Shown piece after piece: positions 8,181 through 16,171 of a DNA stretch of 32,612 nt; position 1 is the first letter of the stretch, and each line of letters opens with the position of its first letter. The DNA is from CG-Epi1 sp964634895 (GTDB lineage: Archaea > Thermoplasmatota > Poseidoniia > MGIII > CG-Epi1). A program made the position numbers and the translations under genes. The notes under the pieces are model-generated. The model did not search any database. It was not told the origin of the DNA and saw nothing but the letters and a program-made list of their open reading frames with translations. The DNA is taken from positions 1 through 32,612 of the forward strand of contig CAZWJS010000014.1 in assembly GCA_964634895.1 (NCBI GenBank), written 5' to 3'.

Positions 8181-8629
8181 ATTTTAGCCCCCAAATTCAT
8201 ATTTAGTTGCAACAAATCATCATCTTCCTTTGTTTCAATCATATTGTTTAATTTTATTTCATCAAGTGCTAATTTTATAGTCTCATTAATTTTCTGCCAA
8301 GGTTTTTGAGTACTACAATTTTTTTCATATGAACATGAACAATCGCTGGTTGCACATTCAGTCAAAGCTATTGGACCTTCAAAACATTCAATTATTGATG
8401 CAATGGAAATAGAAGATGGTGATTTTGTTAGGACATAGCCGCCTTGGCTTCCTTGTTGAGAGTCTAATAGCCTCTCATTACATAATGTCTTTAGTACTCT
8501 AGTTACAGTCGGCAATGGAATTCTACTTTCCTCAGAGATCTCTTTGGCAGTGTGTATTTTCTTACTTCCCATAGCGGCCATATCGGTCATGACTACAATT
8601 GCATAATCGGTGAGTTTGTTTATTCTCAT
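8177..8629 (-). CDS. Rrf2/IscR-family Fe-S-sensing repressor of the suf operon
   Basis: A 150-residue Rrf2-family winged-helix regulator. The N-terminus (MRINKLTDYAIVVMTDMA) and recognition region (IPLPTVTRVLKTLCNERLL, then GSQGGYVL) are typical. The sensor region holds four cysteines, C92, C97, C99 and C105, in nearly the positions of the E. coli IscR ligands (C92, C98, C104), so it very likely binds an Fe-S cluster. It leads the suf operon, overlapping sufB by 4 bp. A near-palindrome of Rrf2 type lies next to its own TATA box, which implies autoregulation of the whole operon. Closest by role to SufR/IscR; which branch is not settled. Confidence 0.9.
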   Translation of the reverse strand: MRINKLTDYAIVVMTDMAAMGSKKIHTAKEISEESRIPLPTVTRVLKTLCNERLLDSQQGSQGGYVLTKSPSSISIASIIECFEGPIALTECATSDCSCSYEKNCSTQKPWQKINETIKLALDEIKLNNMIETKEDDDLLQLNMNLGAKI

Positions 8630-8645
8630 TTTTGCACATGCTCCA

Positions 8646-8668
8646 GACTAATTGGACCAAATTAGTCC
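8646..8668. promoter_or_regulatory. candidate Rrf2-type operator of the suf operon
   Basis: Two overlapping inverted repeats are seen: GACTAATT at 8646-8653 with its exact complement at 8660-8667, and the 15-bp near-palindrome GGACCAAATTAGTCC at 8654-8668 (6 of 7 base pairs match around the centre). The second resembles the GACT-AT-rich-AGTC core of IscR type 1 sites. It lies between the TATA box (8669-8677) and the predicted transcription start (~8645) of the regulator gene, so bound repressor would block initiation. Assignment to the regulator is inferred from position and form. Confidence 0.6.
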
Positions 8669-8677
8669 TATTTAAAA
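8669..8677 (-). promoter_or_regulatory. TATA box of the rrf2-suf operon
   Basis: On the minus strand this reads TTTTAAATA, a near-consensus archaeal TATA box. A start of transcription about 25 nt downstream falls at ~8645, giving a short leader of ~16 nt before the ATG at 8629. Confidence 0.55.
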
Positions 8678-8706
8678 GTCACTTCAAAATATTCACTGGC
8701 ATTAAA

Positions 8707-8727
8707 TTTATATTCATACTTATAGAA
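8707..8727 (+). promoter_or_regulatory. TATA region of nadA
   Basis: Two candidates precede the ATG at 8744: TTTATATT at 8707-8714 (34 nt away, implying a short leader) and CTTATAGAA at 8719-8727 (about 22 nt, implying a leaderless message). The sequence alone does not decide between them. The whole rrf2-nadA divergent region is 114 bp, the longest gene-free stretch in the window. Confidence 0.4.
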
Positions 8728-8743
8728 TTGTAATACAGTAACT

Positions 8744-9835
8744 ATGGAGTCCGGTTCAGTTCCACTTGAAGATTTCACTTTGGAGTCAGTAAAGGCAGAG
8801 ATTTACTCAAGAAATAATCCAACATTGACTCCGGTAGATATTGAGCTTCATGCAGAAGTCGTTTACCGTATTTTAGAACTGAAGAAGAAGCACAATGCTG
8901 TAATCCTAGGCCACAACTATATGGAACCTTTGGTCTTTGGCCTTTCTGAGCAGGGTGAGCAGGGCGATTCTCTTGCTTTGAGTATGAGTGCTGTTGAAGC
9001 TGATTCCGATTTTATTATTTTCAATGGTGTAAGATTTATGGCTGAAACTGCTAAGGTCTTAAACCCAGATAAGAGAGTTTTGATAGCAGATAAATCAGCA
9101 GGGTGTTCATTGGCCGATGATTTCACAGCAGAGGATGTACGAATTCTAAAGGAAAAGTATCCTGGCGTTCCAGTTATGATTTATATCAATAGTTACGCCG
9201 ATGCTAAAGCAGAGTGCGATGTCTGTTGTACATCAGCAAACGCAGAAAAGATTGCTATGGAGATGGCAGGGAATGAATTGATTTTTGTCCCAGATCTCTT
9301 CTTCGCACAAAATCTAGAAAAAGTTTTAGAAGGTAAAAAGAAAATTTTGTATCCTGGAAAAGAAAATGATGCAAGAGGCGCAGTTTGTGAAGTCCATGAG
9401 AAATTTTCTAAAGAAGATATAATTGCAATTAGAGATTCGTTTGGCATTTCCAAGAATAATCCCAATACAATGATTTATGTTCATTGGGAATGCAAACCAG
9501 AAGTTCTCCAAGAGGCAGATTATTATGGAAGCACTACCCAAATTCGAAATGATATTGCTAAAAGAGTTGAACAAGGCAAGCTCGACAAAGCTTTTATTGC
9601 ATCTGAGTGTGAATTGACATCTAATTTAATGGAAGAATTTCCATCAGTTGAGTTTGCTACGGCATGCTCAGTTCGTTGCAATCATATGGCTAAAATTTCG
9701 TTAAACAAGATAAGACCAATATTGGAAGCGATTGATTCAGGGTCTGATTTGTCAAAATGGGAAGTTGTTTTATCAGAACGTACTATTGAAAGAGCATCAA
9801 AACCGATAAAAAAGATGCTTTCTTTTAGTTATTAA
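8744..9835 (+). CDS. nadA: quinolinate synthase NadA
   Basis: A 363-residue [4Fe-4S] enzyme that condenses iminoaspartate with dihydroxyacetone phosphate to make quinolinate for NAD. Family motifs include ILGHNYMEP, GDSLALS, FNGVRFMAETAKVLNP and the cluster ligands C121 (SAGCSLAD), C215 (AVCEVHEKF) and C312 (CNHM; C308 is nearby). Extra cysteines (C158, C161, C162) sit in the usual CDVCCTSAN block. The partner NadB and NadC are not in the window. It is divergent from the suf operon, which supplies such clusters. Its 3' end overlaps the opposite surface-protein gene by 11 bp. Confidence 0.95.
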   Translation: MESGSVPLEDFTLESVKAEIYSRNNPTLTPVDIELHAEVVYRILELKKKHNAVILGHNYMEPLVFGLSEQGEQGDSLALSMSAVEADSDFIIFNGVRFMAETAKVLNPDKRVLIADKSAGCSLADDFTAEDVRILKEKYPGVPVMIYINSYADAKAECDVCCTSANAEKIAMEMAGNELIFVPDLFFAQNLEKVLEGKKKILYPGKENDARGAVCEVHEKFSKEDIIAIRDSFGISKNNPNTMIYVHWECKPEVLQEADYYGSTTQIRNDIAKRVEQGKLDKAFIASECELTSNLMEEFPSVEFATACSVRCNHMAKISLNKIRPILEAIDSGSDLSKWEVVLSERTIERASKPIKKMLSFSY

Positions 9836-10856
9836 ATCGTCTAGCTACAAAAGATATAGCAGGAATTGCTATAATTATTTCAAATCCAGGTAATCCGAGG
9901 AATCCTTCATCATCTCCCAACAATCCACTGGCTTTGACCAGTTTTAGGCTTACGATTGCAGCCTTTGCAGTACTGTTAGTATCATTACTTGCCATGTGAT
10001 CAAACGTCGTATAATCCATCATTAATGTAATTCCATCACCAGTTACTTCTGCCCATTCTATTATCGTTGAGACTACATTAATAGTAGTACTATTATTTCC
10101 TTGTAGTTCATATTCGTTTCCAGTAATTACAACAGCCAATGAATTGTCAGCCATATAACCTTCATCACCCATAAGCATAATGAAATCTCCATCGAGATTT
10201 GTATCCCAATTAGTTTCCCAAGCTTCAGCAAACTCAAGATTCACTGTTGTTCCACTCCATATTCCACCAAAGAATAGAACATGTGTTCCTCTGATGTTTA
10301 GCCCAGTGTCGTATGTTACATTATCATAATACATTTTAATATCATCCCAACCTTCAAAAGCTAATTTAACGCCGATTGTATCGCCAGCAACTAGGTCGAT
10401 ATTTGTGGCAAGATTATGTGTTCCCTTTGCTAATTCTCCCCCATCATGTTGACAATCACTAAAAACTTCTTCAACATCTCCGCCGTTATGTTGAATAGTT
10501 ATTGTCCATTCACAACTGTCATCACTACTTTCAGTATCTTCCCACCAAACATCAAAAGAGGTTATAGATATGGATACATCAAATTCAACCGGTTCACTAG
10601 TCCATGTTCCGACATCCACAGATTGTCTGTTAGTTTCAATTACAACATAGCTATCCGATTGAGCCATTACAGTTTTAGTTGCTTCAGGTTCTCCAGGTAG
10701 CTTATTTTGAGGTGATAATCCATCATTCTCCTCTTTTAAATTAAATTTAAGTTCAAGTTCAGGAGCCTCGAATGTAGGCTCTTCAGCAGATGCACTAAAA
10801 GATACTAGGAAAATAGCGGTTATTGCTATAGCGATTAAAGCTGAGACTTGTCTCAT
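9825..10856 (-). CDS. secreted PGF-CTERM surface protein, tandem paralog 1
   Basis: A 343-residue exported protein of unknown function. It has a signal peptide (residues 1-24, cleavage likely after SASA) and a C-terminal tripartite signal: LPGF at 322-325, the hydrophobic EIIIAIPAISFVA, then RRFNN. Between them is a beta-rich acidic region. It is a paralog of the next gene: both carry a WW pair in FDVWWED/FNLWWVED, a YYDN followed by DTG/DSG, and an F-x-E/V-A-W block followed by GDFIxL/GNFIxL. Two cysteines (in the DSCEW and SDCQHD stretches) could form a disulfide. It follows its paralog after 26 bp; GGAAGG about 4 nt before the ATG may serve as a ribosome binding site. Confidence 0.8.
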   Translation of the reverse strand: MRQVSALIAIAITAIFLVSFSASAEEPTFEAPELELKFNLKEENDGLSPQNKLPGEPEATKTVMAQSDSYVVIETNRQSVDVGTWTSEPVEFDVSISITSFDVWWEDTESSDDSCEWTITIQHNGGDVEEVFSDCQHDGGELAKGTHNLATNIDLVAGDTIGVKLAFEGWDDIKMYYDNVTYDTGLNIRGTHVLFFGGIWSGTTVNLEFAEAWETNWDTNLDGDFIMLMGDEGYMADNSLAVVITGNEYELQGNNSTTINVVSTIIEWAEVTGDGITLMMDYTTFDHMASNDTNSTAKAAIVSLKLVKASGLLGDDEGFLGLPGFEIIIAIPAISFVARRFNN

Positions 10857-10882
10857 GGGCCCTTCCTATCCAGTTCGTTTTA

Positions 10883-11962
10883 TTAAACTTCTCTTCTAGA
10901 ATAAACTGCAAGTAAAAGTCCAGAAACAACAAAAAGGAAATTAAATCCAGGAACAGGAAGCCCTTCACTATCACTCGATTCTGAATTTACTATTAATTTA
11001 TCAGCTACATTTATGTTTACCGGTTCTGTAGTCGATGAGGCTTTTCTTGCGTATGAGAAACTAACAATTGATTGATCTAATTTAGCATATTCGTCATCTA
11101 TAAACCAAGTCACTTTTTCTGAACCAAATTCAGTTTCATTTATAGAATAAGTCTCCCCTTCTCCAACTTGTGGATATCCACTTTCTTGTTGATTATTATC
11201 TAATTCTACACCACCCACTATCAGCGTTATGAAATTTCCTTCAATAGCCTCGTTACAATCGGTTGGCCATGCCTCGACAAATTCAAAAGAAACGGTTTGT
11301 CCATTAATAATAGTGTTTCCAAATATAATTGCATTTGCAGTCATTTTCATTCCTGAATCTCGGCTCATATTGTCATAATAAATGTAAATTGCCTGGAAAG
11401 ATTTCATTTCAACTTCTAATGAAATAACTTGTCCTTTAATCAAATCAGTGCTTGGAAAACTTTCACTTGGGACTTTTATATATTCACAAGGTTCTTCGCG
11501 AGTTTGTTCACAGGTATAACCTTCTTCATCAGTGAATTGATATATCTCACTTCCATCCAAATATATAGTCCATCTCAAATCAAGGGCAGCATCATAATCT
11601 GTATCGTCAGGATCTTCTACCCACCATAAATTGAAAACTATATCACTTAAAGTAACATCAAAAAGAACTTTATCACTTTCCCACTCTCCCATTTTTGTCC
11701 AATCTCCTTTATTTCTGGTGTCAGCAGGCGTTCCAGCTCCAGGATTCTGTTCATGTGATGAATATTTCTCTTCCATTGCTATTTTTTCAATATCTCCTGA
11801 AGTCTCAGGAGAGAAACGAGCACTTTCTTTAAAATTCATATGAACGGGAATTATTTCTTGTTGTTGTTCTTCTTCTGCTATAGACGAAGAAAACATGAAG
11901 ATTATGCTTAGGATAATGGCTGAAAAGAACCAACCTGACCTCATCCTCAAGACGTTGCTCAT
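10883..11962 (-). CDS. secreted PGF-CTERM surface protein, tandem paralog 2
   Basis: A 359-residue exported protein, first gene of a two-gene unit with its paralog. The signal peptide spans about residues 1-29 (hydrophobic WFFSAIILSIIFMF, then SSSIA). The end is P-G-F at 338-340, a hydrophobic segment (NFLFVVSGLLLAVY) and SRREV. The middle region aligns by eye with the downstream paralog (WW, YYDN-x3-DSG, FVEAW, GNFITL). It is strongly acidic. No enzyme motif is seen; a structural or ligand-binding surface role is possible but not shown. The anchor signal suggests processing by the archaeosortase at 1149-1988. Confidence 0.8.
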   Translation of the reverse strand: MSNVLRMRSGWFFSAIILSIIFMFSSSIAEEEQQQEIIPVHMNFKESARFSPETSGDIEKIAMEEKYSSHEQNPGAGTPADTRNKGDWTKMGEWESDKVLFDVTLSDIVFNLWWVEDPDDTDYDAALDLRWTIYLDGSEIYQFTDEEGYTCEQTREEPCEYIKVPSESFPSTDLIKGQVISLEVEMKSFQAIYIYYDNMSRDSGMKMTANAIIFGNTIINGQTVSFEFVEAWPTDCNEAIEGNFITLIVGGVELDNNQQESGYPQVGEGETYSINETEFGSEKVTWFIDDEYAKLDQSIVSFSYARKASSTTEPVNINVADKLIVNSESSDSEGLPVPGFNFLFVVSGLLLAVYSRREV

Positions 11963-11982
11963 TATTAAGTAACATTGAAGCC

Positions 11983-11992
11983 TAATAAATTA
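11983..11992 (-). promoter_or_regulatory. TATA box of the PGF-CTERM paralog pair
   Basis: On the minus strand TAATTTATTA is centred 25 nt before the ATG at 11962, the leaderless spacing seen across this window. Confidence 0.45.
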
Positions 11993-12037
11993 GTTTTCCT
12001 TGTCAATAAAGGTTAAGACCACAATCTTTCACCAATC

Positions 12038-12334
12038 ATGACTGAATTCCTAGTGACTAGTGAAAGAATAGACAAATATTTGGGTTTAACAGCCAAAGCT
12101 TTAGAAAAAGTATCTATTATTGATGAGCCTGGAAGCGCTAATCATTCTAAGGCCAAAGATATATTGGGAATGGTCAATGCATATTATTCCGATGCACAGT
12201 ATTTTTTGTCTGAAGGCAGAGGCGATGATGCCTTTGCAGCAATTAATTATGCTCATGGGTGGATAGATTGCGGTGTAAGATTGGGTTATTTAGATGGTAA
12301 AGGAGATTGGCAGCTCTTTACTTTGAGTAGCTAA
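12038..12334 (+). CDS. DUF357 family protein
   Basis: A 98-residue all-helical protein resembling the archaeal DUF357 family: an N-terminal helix (TSERIDKYLGLTAKALEKV), a middle helix (KAKDILGMVNAYYSDAQYFLSEGR) and the conserved FAAINYAHGWIDCGVRLGYL near the end. The family is widespread in archaea and has no established function. Its stop shares the tetranucleotide CTAA with the stop of the opposite gene. A weak TATA-like CAATAAAG lies about 30 nt upstream. Confidence 0.8.
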   Translation: MTEFLVTSERIDKYLGLTAKALEKVSIIDEPGSANHSKAKDILGMVNAYYSDAQYFLSEGRGDDAFAAINYAHGWIDCGVRLGYLDGKGDWQLFTLSS

Positions 12335-12549
12335 TTAGCCCCTATACGAATTGATCCATCTCTGTAATGTATATGAATATTGTTTTTCATATATTCAGCC
12401 AAATTTGAGAGTGAAACGTAAACTTCATCTTCCTTCATTTTTAGAGTTTTAGCGGCTTTCTTAGTAGACCAAGGTTTATTTACAAAATCATTTGCTTTTA
12501 GATACTCGTAAACTTTTTTGTCCTTTGCATCTAAATCACTAAGTGCCAT
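12331..12549 (-). CDS. small winged-helix-like protein
   Basis: A 72-residue protein not assigned to a named family. Predicted helices (DAKDKKVYEYLKAND; STKKAAKTLKM; DEVYVSLSNLAEYMKNN) followed by two short strands (IHIHYRD, SIRIG) give a winged helix-turn-helix outline, so DNA binding is plausible but not shown. It lies 29 bp downstream of the topoisomerase gene on the same strand, with GTTTAAAC about 25 nt before its ATG as a possible own promoter. Confidence 0.6.
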   Translation of the reverse strand: MALSDLDAKDKKVYEYLKANDFVNKPWSTKKAAKTLKMKEDEVYVSLSNLAEYMKNNIHIHYRDGSIRIGAN

Positions 12550-12578
12550 AAATCTCTATTGTTAATGGGTGTTTAAAC

Positions 12579-13703
12579 TTAACTATTTTCTAAATATCGG
12601 ATAACATGACTTTCATTTTCACTTAAAGGGTACATTTGTTCACCTAATGTTTCTTTCCATATCCTAAAGAAAGAACCTCTCAGGTAATCATTAATAAATC
12701 TAGGATGAATATATGAGCCCCTACAAACTGCAGGAGTATTTCCTAATATTTTTGCTACATCTTTTACCATCTTAGTTACATTTTTCTTACGCAGCTTCTT
12801 GTCATCTTTCTTTCGGAATTCAGTTATCTTTTTAGCAGCCAATTTGGTTCCACCCCATGTTCTGAAATCTTTTGCAGTAAATTTTTCACCAGATATTTCT
12901 TGGATATAATCATTTACATGATAAGCTTTAACATCTTGAGGTTTTCCGTTTTCATCAAAAAATAAAAATAAGTCTTCACTTTTTCTTTTCTTGGCATCTT
13001 TACACATCATAATTAATGCAGGTAAATCAGGTATCTCTTCATCATTAATCTCAATTTCATGTTTTTTATTGCTTTTACCCACAAATGTAAACTTGCCACC
13101 AACTTGCGAATCATACCATTTATCATCTCTATTAGTTATTTCAGTAGGCTCAAAATCCATATGTTCATCTTGCATAGTTGACAATCCGTATGTAGCTTTT
13201 TCTTTGTCATCTCTTGAAGTTTCATTTCCAATCCTTATGAATGTCGTGTCTAACAATCTTACAATTAGTGCCATTACTCTTTCATAAGGCAAAGATTTTT
13301 GTTTTCTATTTCCTTCCAGTGCTAAATCTTCAAAATATCTTTCTCTAATTCTTGGCAAAACTCTTCCAAATGACGTCATTTTTTCAAATTTTGCTTCACT
13401 TCTAAGCTGTGTCCATATAGGATGATAAATATACTGGGTTCTTTCTTTTGCATCAGTTCCCGTTGCCTGTAGATGCCCATTTTTTTTTTCACAAATCCAA
13501 ATATTTTTCCAAGCCGGAGGTATTCTCAGTTCATTTATTCTTTTCAATTCTCTTTTTGCTTTCAATGTTTTTCTGTTTAAATCCAAGAATATTTGTTGCT
13601 CTTCCTTTACTTCTCTAGTAAAGCCAGGTTCAGAGTTGCTGGAATAATACAATCCGGCCTTTTCAGCTTCAGCAATTGCATTGTCCTTGTCATCTTGGTT
13701 CAT
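12579..13703 (-). CDS. DNA topoisomerase IB, bacterial/poxviral type
   Basis: A 374-residue type IB topoisomerase that relaxes supercoils through a 3'-phosphotyrosyl intermediate. The N-terminal domain carries RINELRIPPAWKNIWI and ATGTDAKERTQYIYHPIW. Catalytic residues by motif are R157 (FIRIGNE), a Lys in GKSNKKHEI (~210-214), R281 (KDFRTWGGT) and Y331 in NTPAVCRGSYIHP. The position 9 before the Tyr is Asn322, as recalled for bacterial members such as Deinococcus, where vaccinia has His. This is the short bacterial/viral form, not the longer eukaryote-like TopIB of Thaumarchaeota. The ATG directly follows the TAA of the M29 gene, so the two are cotranscribed. Lateral origin is likely. Confidence 0.93.
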   Translation of the reverse strand: MNQDDKDNAIAEAEKAGLYYSSNSEPGFTREVKEEQQIFLDLNRKTLKAKRELKRINELRIPPAWKNIWICEKKNGHLQATGTDAKERTQYIYHPIWTQLRSEAKFEKMTSFGRVLPRIRERYFEDLALEGNRKQKSLPYERVMALIVRLLDTTFIRIGNETSRDDKEKATYGLSTMQDEHMDFEPTEITNRDDKWYDSQVGGKFTFVGKSNKKHEIEINDEEIPDLPALIMMCKDAKKRKSEDLFLFFDENGKPQDVKAYHVNDYIQEISGEKFTAKDFRTWGGTKLAAKKITEFRKKDDKKLRKKNVTKMVKDVAKILGNTPAVCRGSYIHPRFINDYLRGSFFRIWKETLGEQMYPLSENESHVIRYLENS

Positions 13704-14819
13704 TTAAATCAGATTTTCTTTATTCAACCCTTTTAATTCAGGTATTACAAACTCACCATCTTTTCGAATAAGCACATCGTCAAACCATATCTCTCCTCCT
13801 CCGTACTCAGGCCTTTGTATCAAGACCATATCCCAATGTACATCTGATCGGTTTCCGTTGTCAGCGATATCATAAGCATTTCCGGGTGTGAAGTGGAAGC
13901 TTCCAGCAATTTTTTCATCAAACAAAATGTCTTTCATTGGCTCAGTAATATATGGGTTGAAAGCTATTGCAAATTCACCTATGTATCTTGCACCTTCATC
14001 TGAATCTAAAATAGAATTAATCTTTTCTTCATCACTACCAGTTGCTTTCACTATTTTACCTTTCTCAAATTCTAGTCGTATATCATTGAATACAGTTCCA
14101 TGGTAGAGAGTTTCAGCATTAAATTGTATATGACCTTCGACCGAATCCTTGACAGGCGCAGTAAAACATTCACCATCAGGAATATTTCTTTCACCAGCAC
14201 ATCTGATTGCAGAAATTCCATCGATTGAAAATTTTAAATCCGTTCCCGGACCTTTGATATAAACTTTGTCGGTTTTCGTCATAAGTGATTCTAGAGGTAT
14301 CATAGCCTTATCCATTTTTTTGTAATCTAAGCAACAAACATCAAAATAGAATTTTTCAAAAGCCTCAGTTGACATATTAGCTTGCTGAGCCATTGAGGAG
14401 GTAGGCCATCTTAGCACAACCCATTTTGTATTGGCTACTCTTTCTTGAAAATGCACTTTCTGTAGTAATTCAGATTGATAAATCGCCATTTTATCGGCTT
14501 TTACGTCTGACATCTCAGAAATATTTAAGCTTCCACGGAGTCCAATATATGCATCCATAGATTTCATCCTATGTTTTTCTACAGATCCAATCAATCCCAT
14601 ATGCTCATTAGTAGTTTCAGATATTAATTCTTTTAGAATAAGATTATTTTTCCAAGTTACAAATGGTAATCCACCAACTTTTCTTGCAGCTCTAACAGTT
14701 GCAATAACCATTTCTTGAGGTATATCAAAGGCTTCAATTAGCACATTTTCACCTTTTTTTAAAGAACAAGAATGGTTAATCAGCAAGGTTGCTAATTTTT
14801 CGAACTGTGGATTAATCAT
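13704..14819 (-). CDS. aminopeptidase, peptidase family M29
   Basis: A 371-residue metallo-aminopeptidase of the AmpS/aminopeptidase T family. Candidate ligands for the two-metal site are E217 (PDGECFTAP), E282 (YIGEFAI), H309 (SFHFTPGNAY), H328 and D330 (DVHWDM), with spacing like known M29 enzymes. It should release N-terminal residues from peptides in the cytoplasm; there is no signal peptide. It lies between gatD (37-nt gap) and topoisomerase IB (no gap) on one strand. A weak TTTTAGA about 27 nt upstream could give it an own promoter. Confidence 0.9.
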   Translation of the reverse strand: MINPQFEKLATLLINHSCSLKKGENVLIEAFDIPQEMVIATVRAARKVGGLPFVTWKNNLILKELISETTNEHMGLIGSVEKHRMKSMDAYIGLRGSLNISEMSDVKADKMAIYQSELLQKVHFQERVANTKWVVLRWPTSSMAQQANMSTEAFEKFYFDVCCLDYKKMDKAMIPLESLMTKTDKVYIKGPGTDLKFSIDGISAIRCAGERNIPDGECFTAPVKDSVEGHIQFNAETLYHGTVFNDIRLEFEKGKIVKATGSDEEKINSILDSDEGARYIGEFAIAFNPYITEPMKDILFDEKIAGSFHFTPGNAYDIADNGNRSDVHWDMVLIQRPEYGGGEIWFDDVLIRKDGEFVIPELKGLNKENLI

Positions 14820-14856
14820 AAATTAATAATTGAAGGATAGTCTAAAAGAGATTACC

Positions 14857-16122
14857 TCACGTCAATTTCCTTGTATTTGAAATTTCGCCAACAATATTGG
14901 TGCCCATTAATTCTTTCACATTGTTCGGCCTATGTTTTGATAGCCACATCATTTTTACTAATGCAGTCTCAGGTATTGTATCGTAAGTTTCGATAATTCC
15001 TTTATCAAGCAATTCTCTCCCGTTTCTGTAAACATTGAGGTTTGTTGAACCTGACAAGCATTGTGAGGTAATTGCGACAGGAATGTCCTTTGCTGTTTTT
15101 TCTACGCATCCAAACAACTCAGAATTTATATGCCCTAAACCAGTTCCAGCAATTACAATACCCTTCTTTTTATTTGAGATATTTTCCCAATCCTCTATGG
15201 TGAGGCTAGGATGAGCCCATACTAACCCTATATTTTCTTCAAAACCACTTTCAATGGTTGTTTCCTCTTTAGTGGATTTATATCTATCTTTCCATTCTAT
15301 TTTTTCATTTACTATGGCTATCGGCCCTTCATTTGTAGATTTGAAAGCATCTCTTTTAGAGGCATGTGCTTTTCTGACTCTAGTTCCTCTCCATATTGCC
15401 ACATTTTTATCATCCGTAGTTTCATGCATTGCTACACCTACTTCTCCTAAATCCGTCATTACAGTTTTCGCAGAACCCACTAAATTTAGGTGTGCATCGC
15501 TAGAGGGTCTATCTGGGCTTCGCTGAGCTCCTGTAAATACAACAGGATGTGCTAATTCTTGAAGCTGGAATGATAATGCAGCAGATGAATATCCCATTGT
15601 ATCTGTTCCATGACCAATTATAATTCCATGTTCTTGTTTTTTATGGATTTCAGCGACCTTTTTGGCCATTTTTACCCAGTGCTGCGGTTTCATATCTTCT
15701 GAGGCTAATGATAAAAGAGGCTCCGCTTTTATATTGGCAATATTTTCTAGTGACGTAACCGAATTAACTAGTTCTTCAGCAGTTATCGCAGGACTAACCG
15801 CTCCAGTTTTGTAATCTACAAATGAAGCAATTGTGCCCCCAGTGCCTAATATAGTCAACTCTCCTAACTTCGGATTCTTTTTTCTTTCCAATTTTTGTTC
15901 AGTTATTTCTTTGTTTTTTTCTAAGATTTTAAGTTCCGAATGCTCTATTGAGATTCCTATGTTATATCCGTTATCTAATTTTAAAACTATAATTTGTTCT
16001 CCTGACAAATTATTCTTAGGCAATATAATTCCCTCATATTCTCCTCTTTTTGTTTTTATTTTTACACGGTCATACAAGCTTGCGCCGTTGTCTTTTATAA
16101 ATTTATCAGCTGCCGTAGGCAT
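14857..16122 (-). CDS. gatD: glutamyl-tRNA(Gln) amidotransferase subunit D
   Basis: The asparaginase-like subunit of the archaeal GatDE amidotransferase, which turns Glu-tRNA(Gln) into Gln-tRNA(Gln). The length (421) and the N-terminal beta-barrel extension (~1-85) before the asparaginase fold distinguish GatD from plain L-asparaginase. Active-site blocks are LGTGGTIAS (T97) and GHGTDTMGY (T173, D174), with a downstream Lys in the AHASKRDAFKS stretch. The partner gatE is not in the window. The start faces the HEAT-repeat gene 49 bp away, with one AT-rich box serving both directions. Confidence 0.95.
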   Translation of the reverse strand: MPTAADKFIKDNGASLYDRVKIKTKRGEYEGIILPKNNLSGEQIIVLKLDNGYNIGISIEHSELKILEKNKEITEQKLERKKNPKLGELTILGTGGTIASFVDYKTGAVSPAITAEELVNSVTSLENIANIKAEPLLSLASEDMKPQHWVKMAKKVAEIHKKQEHGIIIGHGTDTMGYSSAALSFQLQELAHPVVFTGAQRSPDRPSSDAHLNLVGSAKTVMTDLGEVGVAMHETTDDKNVAIWRGTRVRKAHASKRDAFKSTNEGPIAIVNEKIEWKDRYKSTKEETTIESGFEENIGLVWAHPSLTIEDWENISNKKKGIVIAGTGLGHINSELFGCVEKTAKDIPVAITSQCLSGSTNLNVYRNGRELLDKGIIETYDTIPETALVKMMWLSKHRPNNVKELMGTNIVGEISNTRKLT

Positions 16123-16140
16123 ATCACTTCATTCAGGTGA

Positions 16141-16151
16141 GGTTTATTACT
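16141..16151. promoter_or_regulatory. shared bidirectional TATA region, gatD / HEAT-repeat gene
   Basis: The 49-bp gap between the divergent starts has one clear AT-rich box. Read on the plus strand (GGTTTATTAC) it is centred ~26 nt before the GTG at 16172; on the minus strand (GTAATAAACC) ~24 nt before the ATG at 16122. Both distances fit leaderless transcription. Confidence 0.5.
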
Positions 16152-16171
16152 ATCATCCCTGATGTACTATT

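Noticed and set aside
8977..9465. Antisense open frames within nadA
   Set aside because: Composition follows the nadA codons in reverse; no start signals or homology.
14157..16122. Reading GatD as a plain L-asparaginase
   Set aside because: The N-terminal ~85-residue barrel extension and length of 421 fit GatD, not the ~330-residue asparaginase.
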